From: Winogradskyella marincola
GTDB lineage: Bacteria > Bacteroidota > Bacteroidia > Flavobacteriales > Flavobacteriaceae
Length of the DNA stretch: 64,000 nucleotides
Direction of reading: 5' to 3'
Assembly: GCF_029624125.1 (NCBI RefSeq)
Contig: NZ_JARSBN010000008.1
Span: forward strand, 1-64,000
The position numbers were made by a program, and so were the translations under genes. Under the pieces are notes generated by a model. It was given only the letters and a program-made list of their open reading frames with translations. It searched no databases and was not told the origin of the DNA. The stretch's first letter is position 1. Each line of letters begins with the position of its first letter. Positions 54,232 through 63,600 of the stretch are shown in pieces.

Positions 54232-55386
54232 TTATTCACTAATTACTTCTATTGTTTTCTTTACTTTTTCAGCAACTTCACGCGCCTTATTTATATCTTT
54301 ATTTACAATGGTAACATGTCCCATTTTACGGAACGGACGTGTTTGTTTTTTTCCATAAATATGAGGTGTAACGCCATCCATTGCCATAATGTCTTCAATG
54401 TTTTTGTAAAGTACGTTGCCTGTGTAGTCTTCAGCACCAACTAAATTAACCATAACACCTGCTACTTTACTTTCTGTGTTGCCAAGTGGTAACCCTAAAA
54501 TACATCTTAAGTGCTGCTCAAATTGGTCTGTATAACTTGCTTCTATGCTGTAATGACCAGAGTTGTGAGGTCTTGGTGCAACTTCGTTTACAATAATATC
54601 ATCATTTTCGGTTTGAAACATTTCCACTGCCAAAAGTCCAACATGCTCAAAAGCAGCTGCAGTTTTTAAGGCCACAAGTTCTGCCTTTTTTGCAATGTTA
54701 TCCGGAATTCTAGCCGGACAAATTACATACTCAACTTGATTGGCTTCAGGATGAAACTCCATCTCAACTACTGGATATGTTTTTAAATGACCTTTACTGT
54801 TTCTAGCAACAATGACAGCCAATTCATTTTTAAAAGGAATTAAATCCTCTGCGATGCATTCAACATTTGGTAAATCTACCAAATCCGTGTAGCGTCTTAC
54901 AACTTTTACTCCTTGTCCGTCATAACCAAATCGAGCACTTTTCCATACAAACGGATACTCTAATCCACCATTTTCTACAGCATCTTCAATTTCAGATGTA
55001 TGCGCAAATCTCGAAAAATCAGCCGTTGGGATATCGTGGTCGCGATAAAATAGTTTTTGTGTTGCTTTATTTTGAATGGTACGTAACGTCTTTGCTGAAG
55101 GATATACTCTTATGCCTTCCTTTTCAAGCGTTTCCAGAGCTTCAACGTTTACGTTTTCAATTTCAATAGTAAGGATATCAACTTGTTTACCGAAGTTAAC
55201 AACCGTTTCGTAATCTAATAAATCGCCAACCGAAAATTCATCACAAGCCAGTCTTGCAGGTGCGTCTTTGCTAGGATCTAACACGCATGTATGTATGTCG
55301 TATTTGCGTGTATGATACAAAATCATTTTGCCTAATTGTCCACCACCAAGAATTCCGAGTTTAAAGTTTGAAGAAAAGTAGTTCAT
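54232..55386 (-). CDS. purK: N5-carboxyaminoimidazole ribonucleotide synthase
   Basis: 384 residues, ATP-grasp. Converts AIR, bicarbonate and ATP to N5-CAIR. LGILGGGQLGKMILYH at the N-terminus, ATP-grasp residues around PFVWKSARFGYDGQGVKVV, ECIAEDLIPFKNELAVIVAR and NEVAPRPHNSGHYSIEA. In one transcription unit with purE downstream. Promoter -7 at 55447-55440. Confidence 0.95.
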   Translation of the reverse strand: MNYFSSNFKLGILGGGQLGKMILYHTRKYDIHTCVLDPSKDAPARLACDEFSVGDLLDYETVVNFGKQVDILTIEIENVNVEALETLEKEGIRVYPSAKTLRTIQNKATQKLFYRDHDIPTADFSRFAHTSEIEDAVENGGLEYPFVWKSARFGYDGQGVKVVRRYTDLVDLPNVECIAEDLIPFKNELAVIVARNSKGHLKTYPVVEMEFHPEANQVEYVICPARIPDNIAKKAELVALKTAAAFEHVGLLAVEMFQTENDDIIVNEVAPRPHNSGHYSIEASYTDQFEQHLRCILGLPLGNTESKVAGVMVNLVGAEDYTGNVLYKNIEDIMAMDGVTPHIYGKKQTRPFRKMGHVTIVNKDINKAREVAEKVKKTIEVISE

Positions 55387-55439
55387 GTTTACTTCCCGAA
55401 TACATGGGAAATTTTTTAAGATTCAACATTAATTCAATG

Positions 55440-55447
55440 CAAAAATA
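55440..55447 (-). promoter_or_regulatory. -7 element TATTTTTG of purK-purE
   Basis: Perfect TAnnTTTG on the minus strand, leader about 54 nt. No purine riboswitch or PUR box recognised. Confidence 0.5.
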
Positions 55448-55512
55448 AGCTAATTATAGCAGATACTGTTAAATTCGTAATTCAAAAAATCGGCAATCGG
55501 CAATCAATTCAT

Positions 55513-55520
55513 TATCTTTG
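55513..55520 (+). promoter_or_regulatory. -7 element TATCTTTG of the hpt-adk gene
   Basis: Perfect TAnnTTTG, 18 nt before the ATG at 55539. Confidence 0.6.
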
Positions 55521-55538
55521 CATTTCTAAAATAATACC

Positions 55539-56651
55539 ATGGTTGTTAAGCTTCACGATTTATACTTTAAACCCTTTGTTAATGCAGATGAAATTGATGG
55601 TGTGGTGCAACGAATGGTCAATGAGATTGCCGCAGATGTAGGTGATGAAATACCTGTTTTTGTTGGGATTATGAATGGTTCGTTTATGTTTGTAAGCGAT
55701 TTTGTGAAGAAATATCCAAACCCTTGTGAGGTTACGTTTATAAAATTGGCTTCTTACGAAGGCGTTAAGTCTACCGAAGACATTCAGAGACTTATTGGGT
55801 TAACGCAAGATTTAACAGATAGAACGGTTGTTATTTTAGAAGATATAATAGACTCAGGCAACACGCTAGAAGAGGTGCATCGCATTTTTAAGAACGAAAA
55901 CGTTAAGCAACTTCTTATTGCTACATTGTTTTACAAGCCTGAAGCTTATGACAAAGACTTTAAACTTCATTATGTAGGTAAAGAAATTCCGAATAAATTC
56001 ATTGTAGGCTATGGATTAGACTACGATGGTTTGGGAAGAGATTTGCCAGATGTATACCAATTAAAAACAACACAACACATGACAAACATCGTGCTATTTG
56101 GCCCTCCAGGTGCAGGAAAAGGAACACAAGCAAACTTCTTAAAAGAAAAATATGATCTAGTACATATCTCTACAGGAGATGTTTTTAGATATAACATTAA
56201 AAACGAAACTGCCTTAGGTATGTTAGCGAAGTCTTACATGGATAAAGGTGAGCTGGTGCCAGATCAAGTAACGATTGATATGTTGAACAAAGAGGTTGAA
56301 AAAAATGCCGATGCTAACGGTTTTATTTTTGATGGTTTTCCAAGAACAAATGCACAAGCTAAAGCATTAGACGAATTGATGGATAGTAAAGATTCTCAAA
56401 TTAATGCTATGGTAGCCTTAGAAGTTGATGATGAGGTGTTGGTTGAGCGTTTATTAAAACGTGGAGAAACAAGCGGAAGAGCAGATGATGCCGATGAAAG
56501 CATCATCAGAAACCGTATTAAGGAATACTATAATAAAACAGCTATTTTAAAAGATTACTACTCAGACCAAGATAAATATTTTGGTGTTGATGGAGTAGGT
56601 AGTATTGAAGATATCACCGAGCGTTTAAGTGCTGTGATTGATAAGCTGTAA
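55539..56651 (+). CDS. adk: Fused hypoxanthine phosphoribosyltransferase / adenylate kinase
   Basis: 370 residues in one frame. Residues 1-178: purine PRTase with PVFVGIMNGSFMFVSDF and the PRPP loop VVILEDIIDSGNTLEEV (97-113). Residues 181-370: adenylate kinase with P-loop GPPGAGKGT (188-196), FDGFPRT and the lid region; no Cys4 zinc lid. An internal ATG (56079, MTNIVLFGPP) could in principle start a free kinase. The fusion joins salvage of hypoxanthine/guanine to nucleotide phosphorylation and seems a lineage trait of Flavobacteriia. Genomic context is purine synthesis (purK, purE divergent). Confidence 0.95.
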   Translation: MVVKLHDLYFKPFVNADEIDGVVQRMVNEIAADVGDEIPVFVGIMNGSFMFVSDFVKKYPNPCEVTFIKLASYEGVKSTEDIQRLIGLTQDLTDRTVVILEDIIDSGNTLEEVHRIFKNENVKQLLIATLFYKPEAYDKDFKLHYVGKEIPNKFIVGYGLDYDGLGRDLPDVYQLKTTQHMTNIVLFGPPGAGKGTQANFLKEKYDLVHISTGDVFRYNIKNETALGMLAKSYMDKGELVPDQVTIDMLNKEVEKNADANGFIFDGFPRTNAQAKALDELMDSKDSQINAMVALEVDDEVLVERLLKRGETSGRADDADESIIRNRIKEYYNKTAILKDYYSDQDKYFGVDGVGSIEDITERLSAVIDKL

Positions 56652-56658
56652 AAGTTTA

Positions 56659-56729
56659 TTCCTGCGAAAGCAGGAATCTTATGATTATAAGCTCTATTTT
56701 AATTTAAAAGATTCCCACTTCCGTGGGAA
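56659..56729. repeat. Pair of inverted hairpin repeats between hpt-adk and obgE
   Basis: Hairpin 1 TTCCTGC-GAAA-GCAGGAA (56659-56676) and hairpin 2 TTCCCAC-TTCC-GTGGGAA (56712-56729). They are inverse copies of one repeat; the bases that differ change both sides of the stem together. Confidence 0.75.
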
Positions 56730-56735
56730 GTTAAT

Positions 56736-57734
56736 ATGACAGAAGGAAATTTTGTAGACTACGTAAAAATGCATGTTGCTTCCGGTAATGGAGGTAAAGG
56801 TTCTGCGCATTTACATCGCGAAAAATATATAGCCAAAGGTGGACCAGATGGTGGTGATGGTGGTCGTGGAGGTCACGTGATTATTAGAGGTAACGAAAAC
56901 TTATGGACGCTATTGCATCTTAAGTTTAAGCGACACATTAGAGCAGGTCATGGTGAGCATGGTAGTTCTGGTAGAAGTACAGGAGCCGATGGCGAAGATG
57001 CTATAATCGAAGTGCCACTTGGAACTGTGATAAGAGATACAGAAACCAATAACATCCTTTTTGAAATCACAGAAGCTGGCGAAGAAAAAATCGTTGCAGA
57101 AGGTGGTAAAGGTGGTCGTGGTAACTGGCATTTTAAGAGTTCTACAAACCAGACTCCTCGTTATGCACAACCTGGTATTCCTCTGGAAGAAAGAGATATT
57201 ACTTTAGAATTAAAAGTATTAGCAGATGTTGGTTTGGTTGGTTTTCCAAATGCTGGGAAATCAACTTTACTGTCTGTGTTAACGTCTGCAAAACCAAAAA
57301 TTGCAGATTACGAGTTTACAACGCTCAAGCCTAATTTAGGCATTGTAAAATATCGAGATTTTCAGTCGTTTGTAATGGCTGATATTCCTGGTATTATTGA
57401 AGGAGCAGCCGAAGGAAAAGGACTTGGCTATTACTTTTTAAGACATATAGAGCGTAATTCAATCTTACTGTTTTTAATTCCTGCAGACGCAAAAGATATT
57501 GTTGAGCAGTACGAAATTTTAGTAGATGAGTTAAGACGCTACAATCCAGAAATGTTAGATAAAGAGCGCTTTGTTTGTATTTCAAAATCTGATATGCTCG
57601 ATAACGAATTAAAATCTGAAATGTCTACCATTTTAGACAAGGATTTAGAATGCAAGTACATGTTTATTTCATCTGTAGCGCAGCAAGGACTTACAGAATT
57701 GAAAGACAAACTTTGGGGAATGCTAAACAATTAA
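56736..57734 (+). CDS. obgE: Obg-family ribosome-associated GTPase
   Basis: 332 residues. Glycine-rich OBG domain (1-158, [22 protein letters not shown]), then the G domain: G1 GFPNAGKST (169-177), G2 [11 protein letters not shown]3 [15 protein letters not shown]4 SKSD, G5 SSVA. It lacks the OCT extension of some Obg proteins. Involved in 50S maturation and stress control. Usual gene order with adk is kept. Confidence 0.97.
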   Translation: MTEGNFVDYVKMHVASGNGGKGSAHLHREKYIAKGGPDGGDGGRGGHVIIRGNENLWTLLHLKFKRHIRAGHGEHGSSGRSTGADGEDAIIEVPLGTVIRDTETNNILFEITEAGEEKIVAEGGKGGRGNWHFKSSTNQTPRYAQPGIPLEERDITLELKVLADVGLVGFPNAGKSTLLSVLTSAKPKIADYEFTTLKPNLGIVKYRDFQSFVMADIPGIIEGAAEGKGLGYYFLRHIERNSILLFLIPADAKDIVEQYEILVDELRRYNPEMLDKERFVCISKSDMLDNELKSEMSTILDKDLECKYMFISSVAQQGLTELKDKLWGMLNN

Positions 57735-57754
57735 ACTCTCTAAAATTGATCTCT

Positions 57755-57829
57755 TGTCATTCTGAACTTGTTTAAGAATCTCATTTTTTAGACTAATTAT
57801 TTAGACACTGAAACGAGTTCAGTGTGACA
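57755..57829. repeat. Dispersed inverted-repeat element between obgE and the channel gene
   Basis: Left arm TGTCATTCTGAACTTGTTT (57755-57773), right arm GAAACGAGTTCAGTGTGACA (57810-57829), imperfect inverses. The right arm also folds by itself (ACACTGAA-ACGAG-TTCAGTGT). Confidence 0.7.
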
Positions 57830-57833
57830 AATA

Positions 57834-58583
57834 ATGCTATTTTTATCTAAATTATTTAGTTACGAGAAGATGAAAGATACCATTAAAAGCATCGTAGAAT
57901 ATAACGACAATAAGCTCAGTAAGAGTTTTGCTTTTTTTATTCAGTTTTTAATTGTGTTGTCTGTCATTACATTTTCAGTAGAAACACTTCCAAACTTAAA
58001 ACCGCAAACCAAAGCAATTCTCAATTCTATTGAAGTGTTTTGTGTGGTCGTCTTTACGTTAGAATATTTAGCAAGAATTTTTGTGTCTGACCGAAAGTTA
58101 AAATTCATTTTTAGCTTTTTTGGGCTCATTGATTTATTCGCCATTCTGCCTTTTTACTTGTCTTTTGGTTTAGATCTTAGATCTCTCAGAGTGTTGAGAA
58201 TGTTTAGATTATTTAGACTTTTAAAATTGGTAAGGTACAACAGAGCGATGCGACATTTTGCCAAAGCCATGCTATTGGCAAAAGAGCAAATAATTCTCTT
58301 TATGGGAGTTACTTTAGTGCTTATTTATTTTGCAGCAATAGGCATTTACTATTTTGAAAACGAAGCGCAACCAGAGCATTTTTCTTCCATTTTCGATAGT
58401 CTTTGGTGGTCTATTGTTACCTTAACAACTGTGGGTTATGGAGATGTGTATCCTATAACAGTTGGTGGCAGAATTTTTACTTTTTTTATACTCTTAATTG
58501 GTTTAGGTATTGTAGCTATACCAACAGGAATTATTTCTTCTTCACTCACTAAAGTTGTTGAGCCAGATGCTGAGGAAGAATAG
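57834..58583 (+). CDS. Voltage-gated-type potassium channel
   Basis: 249 residues; the ATG at 57834 directly abuts the repeat, and ATG 57870 (MKDTIKSIVEYND) is an alternative. Six helices with an S4-like Arg series (RSLRVLRMFRLFRLLKL, about 114-130) and the K+ selectivity filter TVGYGD (199-204). KvAP-type tetrameric channel, inner membrane. The short acidic C-terminus has no RCK domain. Confidence 0.93.
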   Translation: MLFLSKLFSYEKMKDTIKSIVEYNDNKLSKSFAFFIQFLIVLSVITFSVETLPNLKPQTKAILNSIEVFCVVVFTLEYLARIFVSDRKLKFIFSFFGLIDLFAILPFYLSFGLDLRSLRVLRMFRLFRLLKLVRYNRAMRHFAKAMLLAKEQIILFMGVTLVLIYFAAIGIYYFENEAQPEHFSSIFDSLWWSIVTLTTVGYGDVYPITVGGRIFTFFILLIGLGIVAIPTGIISSSLTKVVEPDAEEE

Positions 58584-58654
58584 TTAAAGTTTTCCTACTG
58601 TTTTTTTGTGAGCGATACAGCATCTAATTTTTAAGTATCTTTAAAATAAAAAAA

Positions 58655-59176
58655 ATGAAAGCTATAAAATTTCTATTTGTTTTACTGCTGGTTTCTTCGT
58701 GCGGAACAGTAGTTAATTACGATTACGAGACATCTACAGACTTTGCACAGTACAAAACGTATGACTATTTCAGTGATATGCAAACAGGTTTAAGTCAATT
58801 AGATACCAAACGTATCATGCGCGCTATAGATGCAAAATTGACAACAATGGGTATGTCGCGTTCAGAAAATCCAGATTTTTATATCGATATACAAAGTGAA
58901 GATGTAATGAATAGAAATAACTCTACCGTTGGCGTTGGTGCAGGTGGTGGAGGCGGAGGCGGTTTTGGTGGTGTCTCTGTTGGAATTCCTATTGGAGGCA
59001 ACCAAAATACACGACAAATCATTATCGATTTTGTAGATAAAAAACAAAACGAACGCTTATTCTGGCAAGCTGTTAGTGAAAGCAGTTATCGTGAAAATGC
59101 TTCACCAGAAAAACGCCAAGCCTATTTTGATGCTTTGGTTGAAAAAGTTTTTGCGAAGTATCCTCCTAAAAAATAG
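58655..59176 (+). CDS. DUF4136-type lipoprotein
   Basis: 173 residues. Lipobox LVSSCG in the signal, then YDYETSTDFAQYKTYDYF, the opening of DUF4136 proteins. A glycine-rich insertion (VGAGGGGGGGFGG) and a C-terminal segment IIIDFVDKKQNERLFWQA. Probably outer-membrane-associated; function not established. Confidence 0.85.
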   Translation: MKAIKFLFVLLLVSSCGTVVNYDYETSTDFAQYKTYDYFSDMQTGLSQLDTKRIMRAIDAKLTTMGMSRSENPDFYIDIQSEDVMNRNNSTVGVGAGGGGGGGFGGVSVGIPIGGNQNTRQIIIDFVDKKQNERLFWQAVSESSYRENASPEKRQAYFDALVEKVFAKYPPKK

Positions 59177-59180
59177 TTTT

Positions 59181-59210
59181 GTCATTCCGAACTTGATTCG
59201 GAGTCTATGG
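59181..59210 (+). repeat. Dispersed short repeat with hairpin
   Basis: GTCATTCCGAACTTGATTCG with a perfect hairpin TCCGAA-CTTGA-TTCGGA (59186-59202). Related to the arms at 39883 and 57755. Confidence 0.6.
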
Positions 59211-59271
59211 TAAGTTTTGAACTTTATCATTTTCCTAACATTATAAACTTCATCGTGGTCATTCGGTTTTG

Positions 59272-59279
59272 TAATTTTG
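59272..59279 (+). promoter_or_regulatory. -7 element TAATTTTG of the SDR gene
   Basis: Perfect TAnnTTTG, 28 nt before ATG 59307; it overlaps the upstream in-frame TTG (59277) and so argues against that start. Confidence 0.5.
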
Positions 59280-59306
59280 GTTGAATTCAAAAAAAAAACA
59301 AAAACG

Positions 59307-60035
59307 ATGAGCATATTAGAAGGTAAAGCAGCACTGATAACAGGCGGAACTAAAGGTATTGGTTATGGTATTGCCGAGGCATTACTTAACCAAGGTTTTA
59401 AAGTGGCTATAACAGGAAGAGATCAAGAATCTACGGAAGCAGTGGCAAAAGAACTAGCATCTAAAACCAATTCAGAAAACCAGGTAATCGGACTTGAAGC
59501 CGATGTAAGACAATTAGAAAGTCAGGAAAAAGCCGTAAAAGCAACGCTTGATGCTTTTGGTCAGTTAGATTTAGTAGTTGCAAATGCAGGTTTGGGGCAC
59601 TTTGGAAGTATTGAAGATTTAACGGTAGACCAGTGGAACGCAGTTATAGATACTAACTTAACAGGTGTTTTCAATTCTATAAAAGCTAGTGTTGATGCAT
59701 TAAAAGAAAGCAAAGGTTATTACATCACGATTTCAAGTTTAGCGGGAACCAATTTCTTCGCAGGAGGTTCTGCATACAACGCTAGTAAGTTTGGTGTTAC
59801 AGGATTTACACAAGCTGTAATGTTAGATTTACGCAAATACGGTATCAAAGTCAGCACGATAATGCCAGGTTCGGTGTCTACACATTTTAATGGTAACGAA
59901 CCAAGTGAAGCAGGTGCTTGGAAAATTCAAATTGAAGATATAGGTGAACTGGTTGTAGATTTATTAAAAATGAATCCTAGAACCTTACCAAGTAAAATTG
60001 AGGTAAGGCCAACGACACCACCAAGTAGTAAATAG
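59307..60035 (+). CDS. Short-chain dehydrogenase/reductase (3-ketoacyl-reductase-like)
   Basis: About 242 residues from ATG 59307. TGGTKGIGYGIAEAL at 10-24, NAGLGHFG, Ser in TISSLAG and YNASKFG (Tyr-x-x-x-Lys). Classical SDR, NADPH-preferring by the TGGTKGIG loop (inference). Substrate unknown. Ends on a bidirectional terminator. Confidence 0.92.
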   Translation: MSILEGKAALITGGTKGIGYGIAEALLNQGFKVAITGRDQESTEAVAKELASKTNSENQVIGLEADVRQLESQEKAVKATLDAFGQLDLVVANAGLGHFGSIEDLTVDQWNAVIDTNLTGVFNSIKASVDALKESKGYYITISSLAGTNFFAGGSAYNASKFGVTGFTQAVMLDLRKYGIKVSTIMPGSVSTHFNGNEPSEAGAWKIQIEDIGELVVDLLKMNPRTLPSKIEVRPTTPPSSK

Positions 60036-60042
60036 ATAAAAC

Positions 60043-60073
60043 AAAAAGGCTTCCAATTTGGAAGCCTTTTTTA
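60043..60073. terminator. Bidirectional terminator
   Basis: AAAAAGGCTTCC-AATTT-GGAAGCCTTTTT between the convergent SDR and DoxX genes. Confidence 0.85.
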
Positions 60074-60448
60074 TTATTTCAACATAGGTTTATACTGTTC
60101 CTTGTAGCCTACTAGCATTACAATATTTAGTAGTAATAGAACAATTGCTCCTGCAATATCTGCAGGTCCTAAAAACGCGTGGAATAAAACAGCATTTACA
60201 GATACGCTCATCAAAATAATAGCCAGTAAACCTCCGAATTTGTTAAATACAAAAGCGAGACCAGCAACCACTTCGACAATACCAACGAGTTCAAGGGTTT
60301 TTGTTGATGTTAGAGCCACCATGTAATTCATTACAGGCTCTGGAATTTCTTCAGGTGCAGGCATAAAATTCAGAAATTTGTTTGCACCAAACACTACCAA
60401 TAAGACTCCGAAAATGATTCGGATGACTTTAAAAACAGTTGCATTCAT
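60074..60448 (-). CDS. DoxX-family membrane protein
   Basis: 124 residues, four membrane helices (IIFGVLLVVFGANKFLNF, LELVGIVEVVAGLAFVF, LAIILMSVSVNAVLFHAFL, IAGAIVLLLLNIVMLVGY). DoxX-like signature at the first helix and the polar ALTSTKTLELVGIVEV. Possibly a redox-related membrane protein. A near-match -7 (TATCTTTA, minus strand, 60484-60477) precedes it. Confidence 0.88.
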   Translation of the reverse strand: MNATVFKVIRIIFGVLLVVFGANKFLNFMPAPEEIPEPVMNYMVALTSTKTLELVGIVEVVAGLAFVFNKFGGLLAIILMSVSVNAVLFHAFLGPADIAGAIVLLLLNIVMLVGYKEQYKPMLK

Positions 60449-60604
60449 ATTGATAAAATAATTTAGTTAGTTATTCTAAAGATAAAGAATATCTTAATAC
60501 GACTACATAAATTATTCTACATTCACACTCATAACTTTACTATAAATGCTGAATTTAGAGAGAGGTAGATTCTCTTTAACTTTCAGACAGCTTTAACTTT
60601 TTTT

Positions 60605-60632
60605 CCTTTGCGCCTTTAGCGTCTTAGCGAGA
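60605..60632. repeat. Short dispersed repeat in the DoxX/A2M gap
   Basis: CCTTTGCGCCTTTAGCGTCT followed by TAGCGAG has the direct-repeat wording typical of Bacteroidota intergenic repeats. Nothing else in this 192-bp gap could be assigned. Confidence 0.35.
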
Positions 60633-60640
60633 ATTAAAAC

Positions 60641-63600
60641 CTATTCAACTGTAACTCTCACTCCCTCACTATGACTACTAAACTCAGGTGCGTACATAGA
60701 TTGAATCGTGCTAATGCCATTACTCATATCTCCAGTATTGTTGACGCGTAAATCATATTCAAACACATAAACGCCTTTTGGTAAATAATCCATAAAGAAG
60801 TTTGTCGCAGCATCTTTGGTGCTTTCATAATAACCTAAACCATCTTGCCATTTGTATTGCGATAATACGTTGATAGGCTCAAAACCTGCCGCACGCATAT
60901 CTTTTAAATGCACAAACTCCATATCTCTGTCGGAACGTAATTCAATACGAACGCGAACCAAGTCGCCAACGTTTAGTTTAGTATTTTTAGTTATTTCTGA
61001 AATTTCTTCACCTTTATCAGTATTCGTTTTTAAGAAGAGTTTTTTACTCAGCTTTAAAGGTGTTTCTGCAGACGTAATCTTGTCTAAATCTTCAAAATAT
61101 TGCCAGTAAAGTGCTCCCCAAGCAATGCCATCTCCTTTTTTAGAAATAGTAACATTGGCTTGTTCTGCTTTAATTTCTTCACCTGTCCAAGAAGTTTTAT
61201 AGTAACCTGTACCAGCTTCAACTTTTACATTATCTAATGTTGAAGGGTTTATAGTTTCGTTTCCAACTTTTACATCAACCATTTCAGTAACCTCTAACCA
61301 AGAACTGCCTTGAAGCAATAATGCATATACAGCTTCTGTGGTTGCTTTTGTGGTTTCCCATTTGTTGGTTTGTTTGTTTTTGAGCAACCAGATTTTTAGG
61401 TTGTCGATGTTTTCAAGGTTCTTCGCTTCGCTTTGAATCACAGTTCCAACTTCAGAAAACGCTTCAATTAAAAGTGCTTGCGTCTCAATTGGTGCTTGGT
61501 GCCAGTACCAAGAACTGGTGTTGGCTTTCCAGTACATGCCTAATTCGTCTGAGGTGATGCTGTTTTCTTTTAGTGATTTTAAAATCTTTCCTGCTGTTGC
61601 ATCATCATTCATTCTGTGAAGCGTTAAAGTCATTAAACCTTTGGCATATAACGAACGTTTTAACCAATACTTCTGCATTTGAGATTTGTAGTAATCCATT
61701 ATGGTTTCAACTTCTTTTGAAGCTTCTACTTCTGGGTAAAAACTACGAACATACATATAGTGCAGTTGCGTGTAAGATAAATGATCTTTGCTTAAATCTG
61801 CATCCTTTTTGTATTTTCTGATGTCTTTGTATTCTTTAACGAATTCAGTGTCTAGGTACTGAATGGCGTTTTGAATCATTTGCATCTCGACTGCGCTCGA
61901 TGTGACATTGAGTTGTTTTAAATGTCCAAACCCAGAAATAATGTGTTGCGTGATAAAACGATTAGCATAGCCACCATTAAACCAAGGCCAAGCACCAGAT
62001 GGTAGCTGGTTTTGTTTTAGTTTGTTTAAAGCTGAACTCAGTTCGTTATTCATTTTATTAAGATCGAATAACAAGCCAATACGCTTTTTCTGCTCAGTTT
62101 CAGATTGTGCATCACGTAACCAAGGTGTTTCTTGAATTAAAAGTGATTTCAATTCCTGATTTTTCTCAAGGTTAGAAAGTAATGCGTCTGAGGATTTCCA
62201 GCTATTAAACACAGCTTCAATCTTAGGATTAGAGGTCACGATATGCTGTGCTAAAGCATTAGCATAATATCTTGAAAACGTCTGCTCGTTACAATCATAA
62301 GGATATTCCATTAAATATGGTAAAGCCTGTACAGCATACCATGCAGGATTAGACGTCATCTCTAAAATTAACTTATGATTGGTCAACGTTGTTGAGGTGT
62401 TGTCCTTTAGCTTATCCAAAGTAAATGTCTTCGTTTCATTAGACTTTACCCATATTGGTAACGTTTCTGTAACTAACATTCTGTTGGATAATACTGGTAA
62501 AGCGTTTTGTTCACCATCGCTAAAATCACCTGCTTTGGCAATGATTTGGTATTGTACAGCTTGTAAGCCTTCAGGAATATTTAGTTTCCAAGACACTTGT
62601 GTGTTACCTTTTGCATCAACAGAAAAAGAAGCCCCTTCTGACTTCCCCAAAGGGGAAGAACTGAGCAAGTTTGCGGATATATCTTCTCCTGTAATAGGAT
62701 TGGTTAATATGAGTTGTGCAACTCCAGACAATTCTTTCTCAGTAAGATTAGCAATTTTTGTACTGATCGTAATTTGATCTCCTTCACGTAAAAAACGAGG
62801 CGAATTTGGCATCACCATCAACTCTTTTTGAGTTACAGTTTCTAGTTGCTTTACAGAACTTTCTAAAGTTTTGGTATGCGCCAATAATTGCAATTTCCAT
62901 TTGGTTAAAGCTTCTGGTGCTTTAAAGTTGAAACTTACATTACCCTCTTCATCAGTTTGTAGTTGTGGAAAGAAAAAAGCGGTTTCGTTGAGGTTTTTTC
63001 GGATTTGGATATTTTCTAAGTCTAATTGTTTGTTACTTTGTATGGAGTCTTCTTCAATTACGAGATCTCCATTTAGGTTTAGGTAGCCTGCTTCAGTCCT
63101 TTTGTCACCATCTCTATAGTCCATACTTAGTTTAGCCTCAGGAGAGGATACATAATCATATCGGCCATCATCTGCAATAGTAGCAGTTCCTGTATATGCT
63201 ACTTTAGTTTTTGTGGCATAACCCATTACCACAACTTCGTCTAAAGCATCACTATCCATAATAAGACCAATATCATAAAAGTTATCATCAGAGACCGTTA
63301 TATCTAGAGGCTTCATGCCAATGTAGCTTATGGTAATAACATCTCCTTTTTTTGCTTCAATTGAGAAATTGCCATCAAAATCAGTTTGTGCTCCTTTATT
63401 ACTTCCTTTTATTACAATAGTTGCTCCAGGAAGCGGTTGTCCATCATCAGCAGTGATTATATTACCTTTAATAAATCCATCTTTAATGTCAGATTGTTTT
63501 TTTGAAGTAAAATATGAAGGAACGTTAGCATATTTGCTTCTTAGGTACATTTTACGAGCATAATTATGTGAGCCGTCAAAACTAAATCCATACCAATTTA

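Noticed and set aside
62379..63563. Several plus-strand frames of 70-130 residues inside the A2M-like gene
   Set aside because: Antisense shadows; the minus-strand frame is continuous and has clear domain features.
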